Of a stretch of DNA of 64,000 bases, positions 63,157 to 64,000 are shown piece after piece. Each line of letters opens with the position of its first letter. Positions within the stretch are counted from its first letter, which is position 1. The DNA is from Thermococcus sp. CX2 (GTDB lineage Archaea > Methanobacteriota_B > Thermococci > Thermococcales > Thermococcaceae), in NCBI RefSeq assembly GCF_012027555.1, contig NZ_SNUQ01000003.1, positions 163,101-227,100 of the forward strand. Reading direction: 5' to 3'. A model generated the notes under the pieces. The model saw only the letters and a list, made by a program, of their open reading frames with translations. It did not search any database and was not told where the DNA came from. The position numbers were made by a program, and so were the translations under genes.

Positions 63157-64000
63157 TCACTTCCTCCTTCTGTAGAGGGCAAGCGGTATGAGAGCGAGGC
63201 CGACCAGAGCAGCCGGACCGCAGGTGCTGTTTTCACCGGTCTCGGTTGCGGTCTCCTGACCGAGGTTCTGCTGGACGGTTATGGCCCAGTGGATGAAGTT
63301 GGTGACGAACTGCGGGCCGTCGAGTTTGACATCCTTGTACTCGGGAGCCCACATCGGCTCGTAGCCGCCGTAGGGGGTCTCACCGCTGACGATGAGGACG
63401 TTCTTCTTGTCGTCGAAGAACTGGACGGCCATGAGCGGGAACTCGCCGGTAGCACCGACCTCGTAGGCATTTGGAGCCGGGTCGGTGTTGTCAACTATCT
63501 GGCCGCCGGAGCTGGTGCTGGTAACTATGATGTAGATTCCCTCGACATCGGGGGTGAGCGGCTTCCAGTTGCCGCTGTCGTCAACGTAGGCAACAACACC
63601 CGGTCCGTGGAAGAGAACCTTTCCGCCGTTGGTGAGGTCCTTGGTTATCATGTCCTTCTCGGGAGTGTCAGCTTCGGGGTTGACGATGGCAACAACACGG
63701 TAGCCGGCACCGGCGTTGCTGTCTGCGTCCTCGACGGAGGCCTGATCAAGCCTAAGGTTGGCACCGATGGCATCGAGAATAGCGTTGGCAAAATCAATCC
63801 TGTCCTTACCGTCACCGTAGTCGCTGTCGCCGGCAATCCAGAGGATCCTGTTGCCGTCGTTCCACCACTGGACGATGGCCTGGATTTCATCCGGGCTGAG
63901 AGCCTGGCTTGGCTGGCCGAGGATGAGGAAGTCGATGTCCTTAATAACATCGTAGGTTATTTCGTTGCCAACGTTCTGAATTCCAAGGGTGTCGGCAAGG
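63157..64000 (-). CDS. Surface protein with CGP-CTERM tail, cut by the window edge
   Basis: The frame is open from the right edge, so the N-terminus is missing; 280 codons are visible. The visible N-terminal part (DIDFLILGQPSQALSPDEIQ, then a Trp-rich QWWNDGNRILWIAGDSDYGDG) resembles GATase-like/GldG-type (DUF4350-like) extracellular domains. Asp-, Gly- and aromatic-rich strands follow, then ENSTCGPAALVGLALIPLALYRRRK split as a glycosylatable linker and the CGP-CTERM signal. It lies upstream of the importer on the same strand and may be part of the same surface system. Confidence 0.85.
   Translation of the reverse strand, partial: LADTLGIQNVGNEITYDVIKDIDFLILGQPSQALSPDEIQAIVQWWNDGNRILWIAGDSDYGDGKDRIDFANAILDAIGANLRLDQASVEDADSNAGAGYRVVAIVNPEADTPEKDMITKDLTNGGKVLFHGPGVVAYVDDSGNWKPLTPDVEGIYIIVTSTSSGGQIVDNTDPAPNAYEVGATGEFPLMAVQFFDDKKNVLIVSGETPYGGYEPMWAPEYKDVKLDGPQFVTNFIHWAITVQQNLGQETATETGENSTCGPAALVGLALIPLALYRRRK

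Overview
The window is from a hyperthermophilic euryarchaeon of the order Thermococcales, most likely a Thermococcus. The evidence is a combination of ADP-dependent phosphofructokinase, AMP phosphorylase, glycerol-1-phosphate dehydrogenase and geranylgeranylglyceryl phosphate synthase (archaeal lipid enzymes), a TET-type M42 aminopeptidase close to Pyrococcus TET2, two surface proteins ending in the CGP-CTERM tail, a Thermococcales-type CRISPR repeat, an intron-containing tRNA-Met, and dense gene packing with GGTGA/GGAGGTG ribosome sites. No rRNA, replication origin or cas gene is present.

Layout. 1-3.1 kb: a possible tnpB tail and structured RNA, D-aminopeptidase, GGGP synthase, and small conserved genes around a palindromic shared TATA box. 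3.13-4.86 kb: a 19-repeat CRISPR array on the minus strand with its leader and promoter. 4.86-10.2 kb (minus): AMP phosphorylase, a MinD ATPase with a small membrane partner, and the slipin/NfeD membrane-protease operon. 10.2-12.8 kb: an AlkA-type glycosylase operon with two coiled-coil proteins, a C/D box sRNA, and the NOB1 endonuclease. 12.8-19 kb: the pxpABC oxoprolinase operon, UPF0179, egsA, DUF63, IMP/FBPase and rhomboid. 19-22 kb: three tRNAs, a transglutaminase-like lipoprotein and a DEAD-box helicase. 22-24.5 kb: a 500-base non-coding stretch and an XPD helicase. 24.9-29.1 kb: an ABC-export locus with a secreted small protein. 29.3-38.7 kb: TET aminopeptidase, SfsA, Toprim protein plus XerA, ADP-PFK, nitroreductase, and two ThiI-type enzymes. 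38.8-41.2 kb: an AT-rich pair of secreted proteins with no recognised family. 41.4-48.2 kb: a frameshifted cysteine-synthase-like gene, ADP-forming acyl-CoA synthetase, a TIM-barrel isomerase, and an MgtE-type transporter divergent from two PhoU/TrkA-C proteins. 48.2-55.8 kb: endonuclease III, a PadR-controlled ABC exporter, pgk, and an Mrr-like/PepSY fusion. 55.9-64 kb: a CGP-CTERM phosphoesterase, an FbpABC-type importer and a second CGP-CTERM protein cut by the window edge.

Metabolic themes are modified glycolysis (ADP-PFK, PGK and acyl-CoA synthetase, with candidate TGM operators at pfkC and pgk), archaeal lipid backbone synthesis (GGGPS and EgsA), nucleotide salvage (AMP phosphorylase), and peptide and 5-oxoproline use. 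The least explained parts are the ABC/secreted-protein locus at 24.9-29.1 kb, the AT-rich Cys-rich secreted pair at 38.8-41.2 kb, the Mrr-PepSY fusion at 53-55.2 kb, the structured RNA near the left edge, and the frameshift at 41.49 kb.
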